DNA from: an uncultured Porphyromonadaceae bacterium
GTDB lineage: Bacteria; Bacteroidota; Bacteroidia; Bacteroidales; Muribaculaceae
DNA length: 64,000 nt
NCBI GenBank assembly: GCA_900547825.1
Contig: URII01000002.1
Location: forward strand, 31,249-95,248
Direction of reading: 5' to 3'
A program made the translations under genes and the position numbers. Below, piece by piece: positions 26,157-35,090 of this stretch. The stretch's first letter is position 1. Each line of letters opens with the position of its first letter. Under the pieces are notes generated by a model. It was not told the DNA's origin. It was given only the letters and a program-made list of their open reading frames with translations, and made no database searches.

Positions 26157-27611
26157 TCAGTAGCCGAGGCGTTTGAGTACGTCGACGGGATCGGGCACAT
26201 AGGAGGGGGCGTCGGCGTTGCCGAACTGCGGATTGCAGCGGAAGCCGTTCTCTATGAGATAGCGCAGGGTCAGTTCGGAGCGGTTGGTGAAGAGTCCGTC
26301 GAGGTAGACGGTCCATTGCTTGCCGTCGACGGTGCGTGAGAGCAGGTCGTCGAACTGCGTGGGGTTGCCCCAGTTGTACTGGCCCATGTATTTGGCCATC
26401 TGTGCGTAGGAGTCGAACGAGTAGGGATGGTTGAGCATTCCGGAACGGGCTATGAGATAGGCCATCCAGGGTGCGTCGAGCTCGCCGTAGTTGTTCGGCG
26501 GACCGGCTATCGACGGGCCTATGATATGGGCCTTGTTGTCGAGGGCCATGTTGATGAAGTCGGCATAGCCCTGGGGGGTGACATTCTTGAGGTCGGTGGC
26601 TGCGGTGCCTTCCCACAGGAGGAAGCACATGGGTATGCGGCCCTGGAACACGGCTGCCGTGCGGCGCAGCGATTCGAGCGAGAAGGTCTGGAGCACCACC
26701 TTGCCGTTGGAGTTGCCTACGTTGACCTTGCCGTCGCGGTAATGGGGCACACCGTCGCAGGGGCGGGTGATGATGTTCCATCCGAGGCGGTCAAGCTCGT
26801 TGTAGACGCGCTGTTCGAAGTCGGAGGGGTTGAGCCACGACTCCTTGAACTCGATGTAGATGCCGGGACGGTTGCCGGTGTCGGCGGGGTCGTCGGTGTA
26901 TTCGAGATGGTAGGTGAGGCAGTCGCGCGGGTTGGCGGGATCCCATGTGCCGGTGCAGGTGTAGATGCGTTCGCCCTCGGCGTTGCGTTTGAGGATCTTG
27001 CCTTCGGCAAATGCTATCTGGTCCTCGAGGGCCGATATGTACTGGTGCTGCTCGGAGAACGAGGGGCGCGCCTGCTCGAGCGATGACTCGTTGAACCATG
27101 TGCCGGCGTCGAGTGCGAGGAGTTCCTCATACATGTAGCTCATGGCATAGTAGGGGCGGAAGGAGGCCACATCCTGACGGTAGAGCTCCTCGGCCTCGTC
27201 GCGTGGAATGCCGTGGGCCATATAGAAGGCCACGCGGGTCTGGGGCACGTATTCGCCGTAGACGTTCTCGATGTTGGTGGTGCGCTTTAGGTTCTCGTCG
27301 TGGTTGGCGAGGATCACGCCGTCCTTGGTGCACTGGAGGTCGCTCTCAAGGTAGTCGGCGCCCATCTCGCGTGCCCAGCGCCATGCGGCCTCGGTTTCCT
27401 CCGGACCCCAGAAGGTGGAGCCGCGGTGGGCCATGACGGCATACATGGGCACATAGTCGCGCACTTTGGCCATTTCGGGTGAGATGGTGTTGACCTGCAC
27501 GCGGGTGGCGTCGGTGTTGAAGTTGGTGAAGTCCTGTTCGTCCTGACAGGAAGCGAGGGCCGTGAGAGCCAGGGCGGCAGCGAGGCCCCCTTTTAAGATC
27601 TGTTTCGGCAT
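26157..27611 (-). CDS. glpQ: Glycerophosphodiester phosphodiesterase lipoprotein
   Basis: Hydrolyses glycerophosphodiesters (deacylated phospholipids) to glycerol-3-phosphate plus an alcohol, probably on the periplasmic face. Lipobox LAS-C22 marks it as a lipoprotein. GDPD catalytic features are present: H62-R63-G, E71-E72-T-E, E89-S-D91 (metal site) and H104-D. 484 residues is longer than E. coli GlpQ (358), with inserts around residues 125-230. Its place after glpT in a glp operon supports the role, because the product is the substrate of the transporter upstream. Confidence 0.92.
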   Translation of the reverse strand: MPKQILKGGLAAALALTALASCQDEQDFTNFNTDATRVQVNTISPEMAKVRDYVPMYAVMAHRGSTFWGPEETEAAWRWAREMGADYLESDLQCTKDGVILANHDENLKRTTNIENVYGEYVPQTRVAFYMAHGIPRDEAEELYRQDVASFRPYYAMSYMYEELLALDAGTWFNESSLEQARPSFSEQHQYISALEDQIAFAEGKILKRNAEGERIYTCTGTWDPANPRDCLTYHLEYTDDPADTGNRPGIYIEFKESWLNPSDFEQRVYNELDRLGWNIITRPCDGVPHYRDGKVNVGNSNGKVVLQTFSLESLRRTAAVFQGRIPMCFLLWEGTAATDLKNVTPQGYADFINMALDNKAHIIGPSIAGPPNNYGELDAPWMAYLIARSGMLNHPYSFDSYAQMAKYMGQYNWGNPTQFDDLLSRTVDGKQWTVYLDGLFTNRSELTLRYLIENGFRCNPQFGNADAPSYVPDPVDVLKRLGY

Positions 27612-27641
27612 AATGTTTTTAGGGTGTGAAGAAGTTATGTG

Positions 27642-29039
27642 TTAATTCTGTGATTTCTGCTCTATGAGATAGCGTTCCTCCTTGGCCGTGAACGACACGA
27701 ACACTATGGAGAGGGCGCATGCGGCCAGAAGCATGATGAAAGTCCAGTTCCAGCCGAGGGTGTTGGCTACGTAGCCTATGACTATGTTGGCGAGTATGGC
27801 CGTTCCGAAGAAGTAGCCGAAGAAGCCTGTAAGCCCGGCAGCGGTGCCGGCAGCGTTTTTGGGGGCGAGGTCGAGCGCCTGCACGCCGATGAGCATCACC
27901 GGGCCGTAGATGAAGAAGCCTATGCCTATGAGCGATACGGTGACCATGGTGTAGCTTGACGAGAACTGCCAGTAAAGGAGGATGAACACGGCCACGAGCG
28001 CCATGAATATGTTGGTGGTTATGGCGCGGCGGCCCTTGAACACCTTGTCGCTGAGCCATCCGCACACCAGTGTGCCGGGTATGGCGGCGAACTCGTAGGC
28101 GAAGTAGGCCCATCCTGCCTGCTTTATATCGAATCCCTGCGATGCCTTGAGGAATGTGGGGGCCCAGTCGAGGCACCCGTAGCGCACCATGTAGACGAAA
28201 GCGTTGGCTATGGCTATGAACCAGAGCATACGGTTGTTGAACACGTATTTGAAGAATATCTCGCGCGTGGTGAGCACTTCCTCGTGTTTGGCCGAATAGT
28301 TCTTGGGATAGTCGTTGCGCCAGGCCTCGATGGTGGGTAGTCCCTGCGACTGGGGTGTGTCGCGGATCATTATGTAGGCGAGTATGGCTATGAACACGGC
28401 CACGGCGGCAGGGAAAGCGTATGTGCCTATAAGGAAGTAGTATCTGGTGTCGGCGCCATAAAACCATGAGCCGAACCATACGGCGCCGTAGGCCGCCATG
28501 GGGCCCACGAGGGCGCCTCCCACGTTGTGGGCGCAGTTCCATATCGACATCTTGGTGCCGCGTTCCTTGATGGAGAACCAGTGGGTCATGACGCGGCCGC
28601 ACGGGGGCCATCCCATGCCGTTGAACCATCCCACAAGGAAGTTGAGTATGGCCATGACGGTTATGGCCAGCCCTTTGTGGGCCGATCCGATAGCTGTTAC
28701 GGGCACAATCATGAATGCCATGGCTATGGATGCGAGGATCAGTCCGAGGGGGAGGAACACGCGGGCGTTGCTGCGGTCGCTGACACTGCCCATGAGGAAT
28801 TTCGACAGGGCATAGGCTATGGCGTTCATGGAGAGGACTACACCCAGCTCGCCGGCATGGAAACCGAACGGTTCGAGCATAGGCATGGCCATCGAGAAGT
28901 TTTTGCGGACTATATAGAAGCCGGCATAACCGATGAATATACCCCAGAACACCTGTGTGCGCAGGCGCCGGTAGGTCTTGTCGACCTTATCGGCCGGGAT
29001 CTGCGGCCGGTAGGATGGGGGAGCAAGGAATTTCCACAT
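27642..29039 (-). CDS. glpT: Glycerol-3-phosphate:phosphate antiporter (MFS)
   Basis: 465 residues, 12 hydrophobic helices, major facilitator of the organophosphate:phosphate antiporter family. Visible family signatures are 'FGYAGFYIVRKNFSMAMP'-type sequence in helix 1, 'KFLMGSVSDRSNARVFLPLG' after helix 2 and 'GMGWPPCGRVMTHWFSIKER' near helix 4. It imports G3P in exchange for phosphate. It lies 39 bp after glpC and 30 bp before glpQ in one operon. UhpT/GlpT-type relatives for other sugar phosphates exist, but the neighbours make G3P the clear choice. Confidence 0.92.
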   Translation of the reverse strand: MWKFLAPPSYRPQIPADKVDKTYRRLRTQVFWGIFIGYAGFYIVRKNFSMAMPMLEPFGFHAGELGVVLSMNAIAYALSKFLMGSVSDRSNARVFLPLGLILASIAMAFMIVPVTAIGSAHKGLAITVMAILNFLVGWFNGMGWPPCGRVMTHWFSIKERGTKMSIWNCAHNVGGALVGPMAAYGAVWFGSWFYGADTRYYFLIGTYAFPAAVAVFIAILAYIMIRDTPQSQGLPTIEAWRNDYPKNYSAKHEEVLTTREIFFKYVFNNRMLWFIAIANAFVYMVRYGCLDWAPTFLKASQGFDIKQAGWAYFAYEFAAIPGTLVCGWLSDKVFKGRRAITTNIFMALVAVFILLYWQFSSSYTMVTVSLIGIGFFIYGPVMLIGVQALDLAPKNAAGTAAGLTGFFGYFFGTAILANIVIGYVANTLGWNWTFIMLLAACALSIVFVSFTAKEERYLIEQKSQN

Positions 29040-29078
29040 TTGAAAGACAGTAAGTTAAGGGTTAGTATTTTGTTAAGG

Positions 29079-30344
29079 TTAATTGTGCGGCGAGGTGTTG
29101 AGCCGGAGGGTGGCGTCGAAGTCGATGGCGTCGGCGAGGATGCTCACGGGGTTCTCCACCCGGGCTGATGTGGACATCTCGATCTGCCATTTGCAGGTCT
29201 CGCAGTCGGTGGCCACGAGGTCGGGCGCAAGTTCGCCGATCTGGCGGAAAAGCGGGGCGCCTATCTGCTGCGAATACTTGTAGTTCTCCTTTTTGAAACC
29301 GTAGGTTCCGGCTATTCCGCAGCAGCAGGAGTCGAGCACGGTAAGCTCGAGGCCGGGTATCATGCGCAGTAGCGATGTGGAGTAGTAGGCCCAGCCGAGT
29401 TTCGACATGTGGCACGGGGTGTGGTAGGCCACACGCATATGCAGCCCTGGCCGGAAAGCGAGCTTTACCTCGCCGCTCTCCACTTTCTCGAAGAGCCACC
29501 GGGTGGCGAGCATTATGTGGGGGCGTATGTCGGCGTTGTCGAGGTGAAGCAGATGGGGGTATTCGTCGCGCATGGTGAATATACATGTGGAGCTGGTGCC
29601 GAGCACGGGGGCGCCGGGCCAGGTGGCGAGGGCGTCGCGCACCGCCTCGATGTTGCGCACTGCGTCGCGTGTGGCCTGCTTTATGAGACGGTTGGAGATT
29701 TTGGCCACCCCGCAGCAGCGCTCCTTTTCCATGAGGGCCACACCGTAGCCGGCGGCGTTGGCGAGGCGCACGAGGTCGCGTCCGAGCTTGGGATAGTTGT
29801 ACTCGACATAGCATCCGTGGAAATAGACCGCCTTGCGGGGATAATTCTGCTGGGCGGGGGCGGCATGGCGGCGGAACCACGACGAGAAGCGCTGTGAGGC
29901 ATAGGAGGGGAACGTGCGGTGCGAGTCGATGCGCAGGATCTTGTCCATGGCGAATTTCACGGGCCGCAGCGAGAGGGTGGTGTTGACAATAGGGGCTATG
30001 GTTGTGGCCACGGTGCCCATCAGGTCGGTGTCGGCCAGCATGCTGTCGCGCAGCGAGGGCGGGGTTTTGGTGTACTTTATGCGTGCGCTCTGGATTATGT
30101 CGCCCACCTTTACGTTGGAGGGGCATGCCACTTCACAACGCTTGCAGTTGAGGCAATATTTCAGGTCGGGATTGAAGTAGCCGGGATCCTTGAGGCGGTA
30201 ACGCTCGCTGTCGGGGCCCCCCTGCTTCGGTCCGGGGAAGAGCGGGTTTACGGCTGTAACGGGGCAGTAGACGGTGCACACGGTGCATTTGGTGCACTGC
30301 TCGAAGTTGTTTTCGCTTATGTTGACTCGCTGGATAGGTTCCAT
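29079..30344 (-). CDS. glpC: Anaerobic glycerol-3-phosphate dehydrogenase, iron-sulfur subunit C
   Basis: Membrane-associating electron-transfer subunit of the GlpABC complex. Two 4Fe-4S motifs are present: Cys17, 20, 23, 27 and Cys64, 67, 70, 74. Two cysteine-rich CCG domains follow ('FHGCYVEYNYPKLGRDLVRL' near 171 and 'LDSCCCGIAGTYGFKKENY' near 330). Electrons pass from GlpA flavin to menaquinone. 421 residues, normal for the family (E. coli 396). The gene begins 20 bp after glpB. Confidence 0.95.
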   Translation of the reverse strand: MEPIQRVNISENNFEQCTKCTVCTVYCPVTAVNPLFPGPKQGGPDSERYRLKDPGYFNPDLKYCLNCKRCEVACPSNVKVGDIIQSARIKYTKTPPSLRDSMLADTDLMGTVATTIAPIVNTTLSLRPVKFAMDKILRIDSHRTFPSYASQRFSSWFRRHAAPAQQNYPRKAVYFHGCYVEYNYPKLGRDLVRLANAAGYGVALMEKERCCGVAKISNRLIKQATRDAVRNIEAVRDALATWPGAPVLGTSSTCIFTMRDEYPHLLHLDNADIRPHIMLATRWLFEKVESGEVKLAFRPGLHMRVAYHTPCHMSKLGWAYYSTSLLRMIPGLELTVLDSCCCGIAGTYGFKKENYKYSQQIGAPLFRQIGELAPDLVATDCETCKWQIEMSTSARVENPVSILADAIDFDATLRLNTSPHN

Positions 30345-30364
30345 TGTGTGGGAGGTGCTTGAGG

Positions 30365-31618
30365 TTATGCTTGTGAGATTATGGATTCGGCGGCATACAT
30401 GGCCGAGAACATGGCCACACCGGCTCCCGATCCTTCAAGAAGAGTGTCGGCACCGGGGAGGGCAGCACCGCACACCATGAGGTTCTCCACCGGGCGCCCG
30501 GCACGGAGGGCGCGGAAAGAGCGGTCGGTGGCTATGCCGTACTTCATGTAGGGCTGGGGGTGGAAAATGTCCTTGGAGAACCATTTTTCGCGGCATGACG
30601 GTGCGTCGACATCGAGGCCGAACACGGGTTCGAGGATTTCGTCGGGGTTGGAGGTGAGGCCGTGACTGAAGAAGCTTCCGGCGGCAAAAATGAATGATCC
30701 GGCCTCGATGGGGTCGTCGCCGAGGTTGAATGTCTCGATGCGTGACAGGAGCGAGCCGTCGAAATGGCCGCGGCGCACGCTGTCGCCCAGGAAATATACT
30801 CCGCCGAGGTGGCGGAAATGTTTTACCAGCATCATCTGTGTGCGTATGCCGGGAACCGACGGGCCCATCGTGGCCACGAATGTGGCGGGCTTGCGGATCA
30901 GCGACACGAGGCGGTGGGCGGCCTCGAAGTCCTCGAATCCGAATGTGGCCGGAAGCAGAACGGCGTCCACGTCGGAGTTGACGGCGTTGTTGATCACATC
31001 CGCGAGGGTGGCTATGGCCGGGCCGTGGAGGGTGCGGGCAATGTTGGCGGCACGCATTTCGGTGGTGCTCAGCCGCAGGGTCTCAAGCTCGGGTGTGGTC
31101 ACGGTGTGGAACTCGCATTTCACGCCCCGTCGTTCAAGGCCATAGGCTATGAATTTGGGGAAGAAGTCGAGGAAGCCGAGGAGGTTGACTATCGCCACAT
31201 GCTTCCATGGCAGCGCGGAGGGGTCGGAGATCATGGTGTAGTCCTCCATGGTGAGCCAGGAGGTCTTGAGCATGCCTGCGGGTGAGAGACGCCAGTGGTT
31301 GGCATGGTGTGATCCGGCCATTTTTATGCCTGCCCGGTCGAACAGCCCGGGAGCGAGGGAGGCATAGCGGGCCGCGCGGTCGGTTCCGAGCATGCTGTAG
31401 GGATGGTTTTCGGGAAGTGAGGGGATAAGGCTCAGGGGATCGCGGGTGACGGGTGTGCCGTGTGTGTCGTAGCCGAGCATGTCGAGGGATCCGGAGCTGA
31501 AATGGAGACAGCTTTGTCCGGCTGACACTATGGCGACGCGCCGACCGGCTTCGGCGAGGGTTATTCCTGCGGTGAGGCCGCTGAGACCTCCTCCTATTAT
31601 TGCGGTATCGAATTTCAT
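30365..31618 (-). CDS. glpB: Anaerobic glycerol-3-phosphate dehydrogenase subunit B
   Basis: 417 residues. N-terminal Rossmann FAD/FMN-binding motif 'GGGLSGLTAGITLAEAGRR' (residues 9-27) and the C-terminal 'AALPGADTLLEGSGAGVAMF' typical of GlpB. Works with GlpA and GlpC to oxidise G3P to dihydroxyacetone phosphate with transfer of electrons to the quinone pool. It lies between glpA (48 bp upstream) and glpC, the same order as in E. coli. Confidence 0.93.
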   Translation of the reverse strand: MKFDTAIIGGGLSGLTAGITLAEAGRRVAIVSAGQSCLHFSSGSLDMLGYDTHGTPVTRDPLSLIPSLPENHPYSMLGTDRAARYASLAPGLFDRAGIKMAGSHHANHWRLSPAGMLKTSWLTMEDYTMISDPSALPWKHVAIVNLLGFLDFFPKFIAYGLERRGVKCEFHTVTTPELETLRLSTTEMRAANIARTLHGPAIATLADVINNAVNSDVDAVLLPATFGFEDFEAAHRLVSLIRKPATFVATMGPSVPGIRTQMMLVKHFRHLGGVYFLGDSVRRGHFDGSLLSRIETFNLGDDPIEAGSFIFAAGSFFSHGLTSNPDEILEPVFGLDVDAPSCREKWFSKDIFHPQPYMKYGIATDRSFRALRAGRPVENLMVCGAALPGADTLLEGSGAGVAMFSAMYAAESIISQA

Positions 31619-31666
31619 GGCGATGACTGTGGATGTGAAAACGGAGATGTGAAGAGTAACGCGGTG

Positions 31667-33328
31667 TCAGTGGAGCAGGGGGTCTATGTCGTGGCGGCGC
31701 ACGAATTCATCGAGTCCCGCCACGCTGCAATAGATCCATGATGTGAACTGGATTTCGGACAGGGTATCGCCCCACACCACGGGATACATGCCTTTCCACC
31801 GCTCGTTGATGAAGTGGCAGAGGTCGGCTATGGATTTCTCGGCGCAATGGTTGCTTTTGTCGAGGAGTCCGGCGGCGCGGCATGCGCATAGCTGGCCCTG
31901 ACATGTGCCCATGCCGAGGCGTGTGCGGCGCCGCAGGTTGATGAGGTTGTCGACGCTCAGGCGGCTGATGGCAAATTCCACTTCGCCCACCGACACTTGC
32001 TCGCATTCGCACACAAGGGCGTCGTCGACTGGTGATTTCTCTATTTCGGCGGCGAGGGTGCCGTGGCGTCCTTCGGCGGCACGCTGCTCGGTGGAGAGTT
32101 CTATGGTGTGGGCGCGGTGGGGCCGGTCGGATTCGGTGTCGCGTGCGGGGTTCTCGGAGCCCGGGAGCGGGGTCACGGCTGTGGTGCACTTGTAGTCGGC
32201 CGGATCAAGGCCGAGTTTGGCACATGCCATGTCGGTGGCCCATTCGGCCATGAGGCGGTAGGTCATGAGCTTGCCGCCTGTTATGGTGATGAAGCCTTCG
32301 AGGCCGTCGCGCCTGGCGTGGTCGAGACATACTATGCCGCGGCTGATGCTGCGTCCGGTGGGGTCGTCGTCGGAGGCCACGAGGGGGCGTACTCCGGCGT
32401 AGGCGCGGAGAATACGGGTGGTGGCAAGCTGCGGCGACAGCTTGCAGGCCTCGCGCAGCAGAAGGTCTACTTCGGCCGGGGTCACTTCCATGTTGTCGAT
32501 CTGGTCGAAGGGTATGCGGTCGGATGTGGTGCCGATGAGGCATATGGTGTCGCCGGGCACGAGAATGTCGGCGTTGGAGGGTTTGCGGCAGCGGTTTATC
32601 ACCACGTTGTTGACACGGTGGCCGAATATCAGCAGTGACCCTTTGGCCGGGAACATGTTTATGTCGACTCCGGCTTTTTTGGCTATGAGATGGCCCCATA
32701 TGCCTCCGGCGTTGATTATTACGGATCCTTCGGCGCGAGTTTCCTCTCCGTTGTGTACATCGCGCATTATGACGCCTGTTATGCGGTTGCCCTCGCGCAG
32801 GAAGCCTGTCACCTCATGATAGGTTATTATGTCGGCTCCGTGACGGCGTGCGTCGATTATGTTGGCGGTGGTGAGGCGGAAAGGATCCACGGCCCCGTCG
32901 GGCACTTTCACGGCTCCGGTGAGCGCCGGGTTGACCGACGGCTCGATCTTCATGGCCTGTGCCGCGGTGAGGGGATCGGCCTCTATGCCGGCTTTGCGGC
33001 ATGCCTCGATGAATGTGTCGCGGTAGGCGGGATCATCCTCAGGTAGGGATATGAACAGGCCTCCGGTGTCCTCGATGCAATGGCGGGCGATGTTGCGGAG
33101 TATGCGGTTTTCCTTGATGCATTCCACTGCGCTTTCGTGGTCGTTGACGGCGTAACGGGCTCCGCTGTGGAGCAGGCCGTGGTTGCGTCCGGTGGCCCCG
33201 GCGGTGAAGTCGTAGCGTTCGATCAGCAACACGCTGAGGCCGCGCAGGGCGCAGTCGCGTGCTGTTCCGGCGCCGGTGGCGCCCCCTCCGATGATTATTA
33301 CATCGTAATGCTTTTCAAGTTGTTTCAT
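31667..33328 (-). CDS. glpA: Anaerobic glycerol-3-phosphate dehydrogenase, catalytic subunit A
   Basis: 553 residues, the usual length. N-terminal FAD-binding motif 'IIGGGATGAGTARDCALRG' (about 12-30) followed by the 'RNHGLLHSGARYAVND' signature near 48. The C-terminal BFD-like [2Fe-2S] domain has Cys-rich 'CECEQVSVGEVEFAIS' near 458 and 'MGTCQGQLCACRAAGLL'. Oxidises glycerol-3-phosphate to DHAP during anaerobic respiration, probably feeding fumarate reductase in this group (inference). First gene of the glpABC-glpT-glpQ-porin operon. Neither glpK nor glpF is present in the window, so G3P must come from import. Confidence 0.95.
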   Translation of the reverse strand: MKQLEKHYDVIIIGGGATGAGTARDCALRGLSVLLIERYDFTAGATGRNHGLLHSGARYAVNDHESAVECIKENRILRNIARHCIEDTGGLFISLPEDDPAYRDTFIEACRKAGIEADPLTAAQAMKIEPSVNPALTGAVKVPDGAVDPFRLTTANIIDARRHGADIITYHEVTGFLREGNRITGVIMRDVHNGEETRAEGSVIINAGGIWGHLIAKKAGVDINMFPAKGSLLIFGHRVNNVVINRCRKPSNADILVPGDTICLIGTTSDRIPFDQIDNMEVTPAEVDLLLREACKLSPQLATTRILRAYAGVRPLVASDDDPTGRSISRGIVCLDHARRDGLEGFITITGGKLMTYRLMAEWATDMACAKLGLDPADYKCTTAVTPLPGSENPARDTESDRPHRAHTIELSTEQRAAEGRHGTLAAEIEKSPVDDALVCECEQVSVGEVEFAISRLSVDNLINLRRRTRLGMGTCQGQLCACRAAGLLDKSNHCAEKSIADLCHFINERWKGMYPVVWGDTLSEIQFTSWIYCSVAGLDEFVRRHDIDPLLH

Positions 33329-33349
33329 GAAATGACGGTGTGGGTTGAA

Positions 33350-33391
33350 AACGTGTTTGGGAATTGCCTGTTATGAACTCGCAACGTGTTT
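33350..33391. promoter_or_regulatory. Direct repeat AACGTGTTT upstream of glpA
   Basis: Two identical 9-bp copies (33350-33358 and 33383-33391), 33 bp apart, or about three helical turns, between glpA and the divergent methyltransferase gene. Possible operator for glp control; not a known site. Confidence 0.25.
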
Positions 33392-33450
33392 TTACAATTG
33401 ATAACAAGCTTATGGCTGATTTGTTCAAGCCGGGCAACGTTAATTGCAGT

Positions 33451-33481
33451 TTTGCCGTATGAAAAAAGATGCTTACCTTTG
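33451..33481 (+). promoter_or_regulatory. Promoter of the RNA methyltransferase operon
   Basis: TTTG (33451-33454), a 19-nt spacer and TACCTTTG (33474-33481). The ATG at 33514 follows by 32 bp. Confidence 0.65.
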
Positions 33482-33513
33482 TGGAAGTATTTTACGTTTG
33501 TTAAATATCTGTC

Positions 33514-35034
33514 ATGGCGATGAAACAGAATTTTGAAATGGTGGCAAAGACATTCTGCGGATTAGAGGATGTGCTGGCTGAGGAACTGAGAAACCTCGGG
33601 GCAGAGAATGTCGAGCCTGGACTCAGGATGGTCTCCTTCGAAGGGGGCCTGGAAATGTTGTATAAGGCTAATTTGTGTTGCCGAACGGCTTTGAGGATTC
33701 TCAAGCCGATATGTAAGTTCATTGCCCGTGACACGGATTCGCTCTATGAGATGATCAAGGAGATCAACTGGAGCGAGATACTCACACTTGACAAGACGTT
33801 CGCCATTGACTCGGTGGTCTACAGCGATGAGTTCACCAACTCGCGTTTTGTGACCTACCGCGCTAAGGATGCCATAGTGGACTGGTTCAAGGACCGCTTC
33901 GGGCCCGACAAGCGTCCCGGCGTGAGGCAGAATGGCGCTGACGTGCTGATAAATGTGCATATAGCCGGCGACAGGGTTACGGTGTCGCTCGACTCGTCGG
34001 GCGAGTCGCTCCACAAGCGCGGCTACCGTGTGGCCCAGACGGAGGCGCCTATAAACGAGGTGCTTGCCGCGGGGATAATACTCAAAACCGGCTGGCGCGG
34101 CGACGCCCCGCTGATCGATCCCATGTGCGGGTCGGGCACATTCTTAGTGGAAGCGGCGCTGATAGCGGCCAATATAATGCCGGGCGTGTATCGCCGCAAT
34201 TTTGCTTTCGAACAGTGGAAAGGGTTTGACAGCGAGCTGTTTGACCGGCTGTATAACGATGACTCGGGCGAGCGTGAGGTGACACATCCCATTCTCGGCG
34301 CCGACATATCGCCCAAGGCTGTGGAGATAGCCCGGCGTAACCTCAAAAGCGCCGGCGTGGCGCGTTACGTGACGCTTGACACCAAGCCTTTCCAGCAGTG
34401 GGAGTCGGTTCCGGCCGGAGGGGTCATGGTGATGAATCCTCCTTATGGCGAGCGCATATCGGCGCCTGACATGGAGGGGCTGTATTCGCTCATAGGCTCG
34501 AAGCTGAAACATGTGTTCCAGGGCTACCATGCTTGGATAATAGGCTACAAGGAGGAGTATTTCCGTAAGATAGGGCTTGCTCCGTCGCTCAAGGTGCCTA
34601 TGATGAACGGGCCTCTGGAATGCGAGTTGCGCGAATATGTGATATTTGACGGGGAACTCGCCACGTTCAAGCGCGAAGGCGGAAAGCTCAAGGAGGGTCC
34701 GCGGCGTATCGCCGACAAGAAAAAGCGCCGCCTGAGCGACAGCGAATGGAAAGCCGAGGCCCGGGCCAAGGGTTTCGGAGGCAAGGAGGGCCCGCGCACG
34801 GCGAAAGAGCCGAGGGAGCCGAGAAACAATATAGAACGTGTGTACCGTCCGGTGAAAGGCCGTTTCGGACGCCGTGACCGTGACGAGAGGGAGGAGCGCA
34901 GCGAGCTGCCGGAGAATCCGCTTGCCGGACGCCGCAATCCCGGAGCGTTGAAAAATCTGGTGAACAAACGTCCGTCGCTACCGGCGCCGGAGGAAAAGGT
35001 GTTCATGCGCGAACGCCGCGGCTGGCGCAAGTGA
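33514..35034 (+). CDS. rlmL: THUMP-domain RNA N2-guanosine methyltransferase (RlmL N-terminal type) with basic tail
   Basis: SAM-dependent RNA methyltransferase. Residues about 1-160 form the ferredoxin-like plus THUMP RNA-binding region. Residues about 165-385 form the Rossmann methyltransferase, with 'DPMCGSGTFLVEAALIA' (SAM site, about 205) and catalytic 'NPPYGER' (about 307). This matches the first half of E. coli RlmL, which makes m2G2445 in 23S rRNA; the RlmK half is absent, as in other Bacteroidetes. The last ~120 residues are a highly charged, Arg/Lys/Glu-rich tail of low complexity, probably disordered RNA-binding. Upstream of purD by 56 bp. Confidence 0.85.
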   Translation: MAMKQNFEMVAKTFCGLEDVLAEELRNLGAENVEPGLRMVSFEGGLEMLYKANLCCRTALRILKPICKFIARDTDSLYEMIKEINWSEILTLDKTFAIDSVVYSDEFTNSRFVTYRAKDAIVDWFKDRFGPDKRPGVRQNGADVLINVHIAGDRVTVSLDSSGESLHKRGYRVAQTEAPINEVLAAGIILKTGWRGDAPLIDPMCGSGTFLVEAALIAANIMPGVYRRNFAFEQWKGFDSELFDRLYNDDSGEREVTHPILGADISPKAVEIARRNLKSAGVARYVTLDTKPFQQWESVPAGGVMVMNPPYGERISAPDMEGLYSLIGSKLKHVFQGYHAWIIGYKEEYFRKIGLAPSLKVPMMNGPLECELREYVIFDGELATFKREGGKLKEGPRRIADKKKRRLSDSEWKAEARAKGFGGKEGPRTAKEPREPRNNIERVYRPVKGRFGRRDRDEREERSELPENPLAGRRNPGALKNLVNKRPSLPAPEEKVFMRERRGWRK

Positions 35035-35090
35035 CGCAGCCGATAGTGTAAAACTGTAGAATTACTGAAAAATAAATATAACTCCCGAAT

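Noticed and set aside
26427..27086. Open frame of about 219 codons on the plus strand
   Set aside because: Antisense to glpQ, whose catalytic residues are in the other frame.
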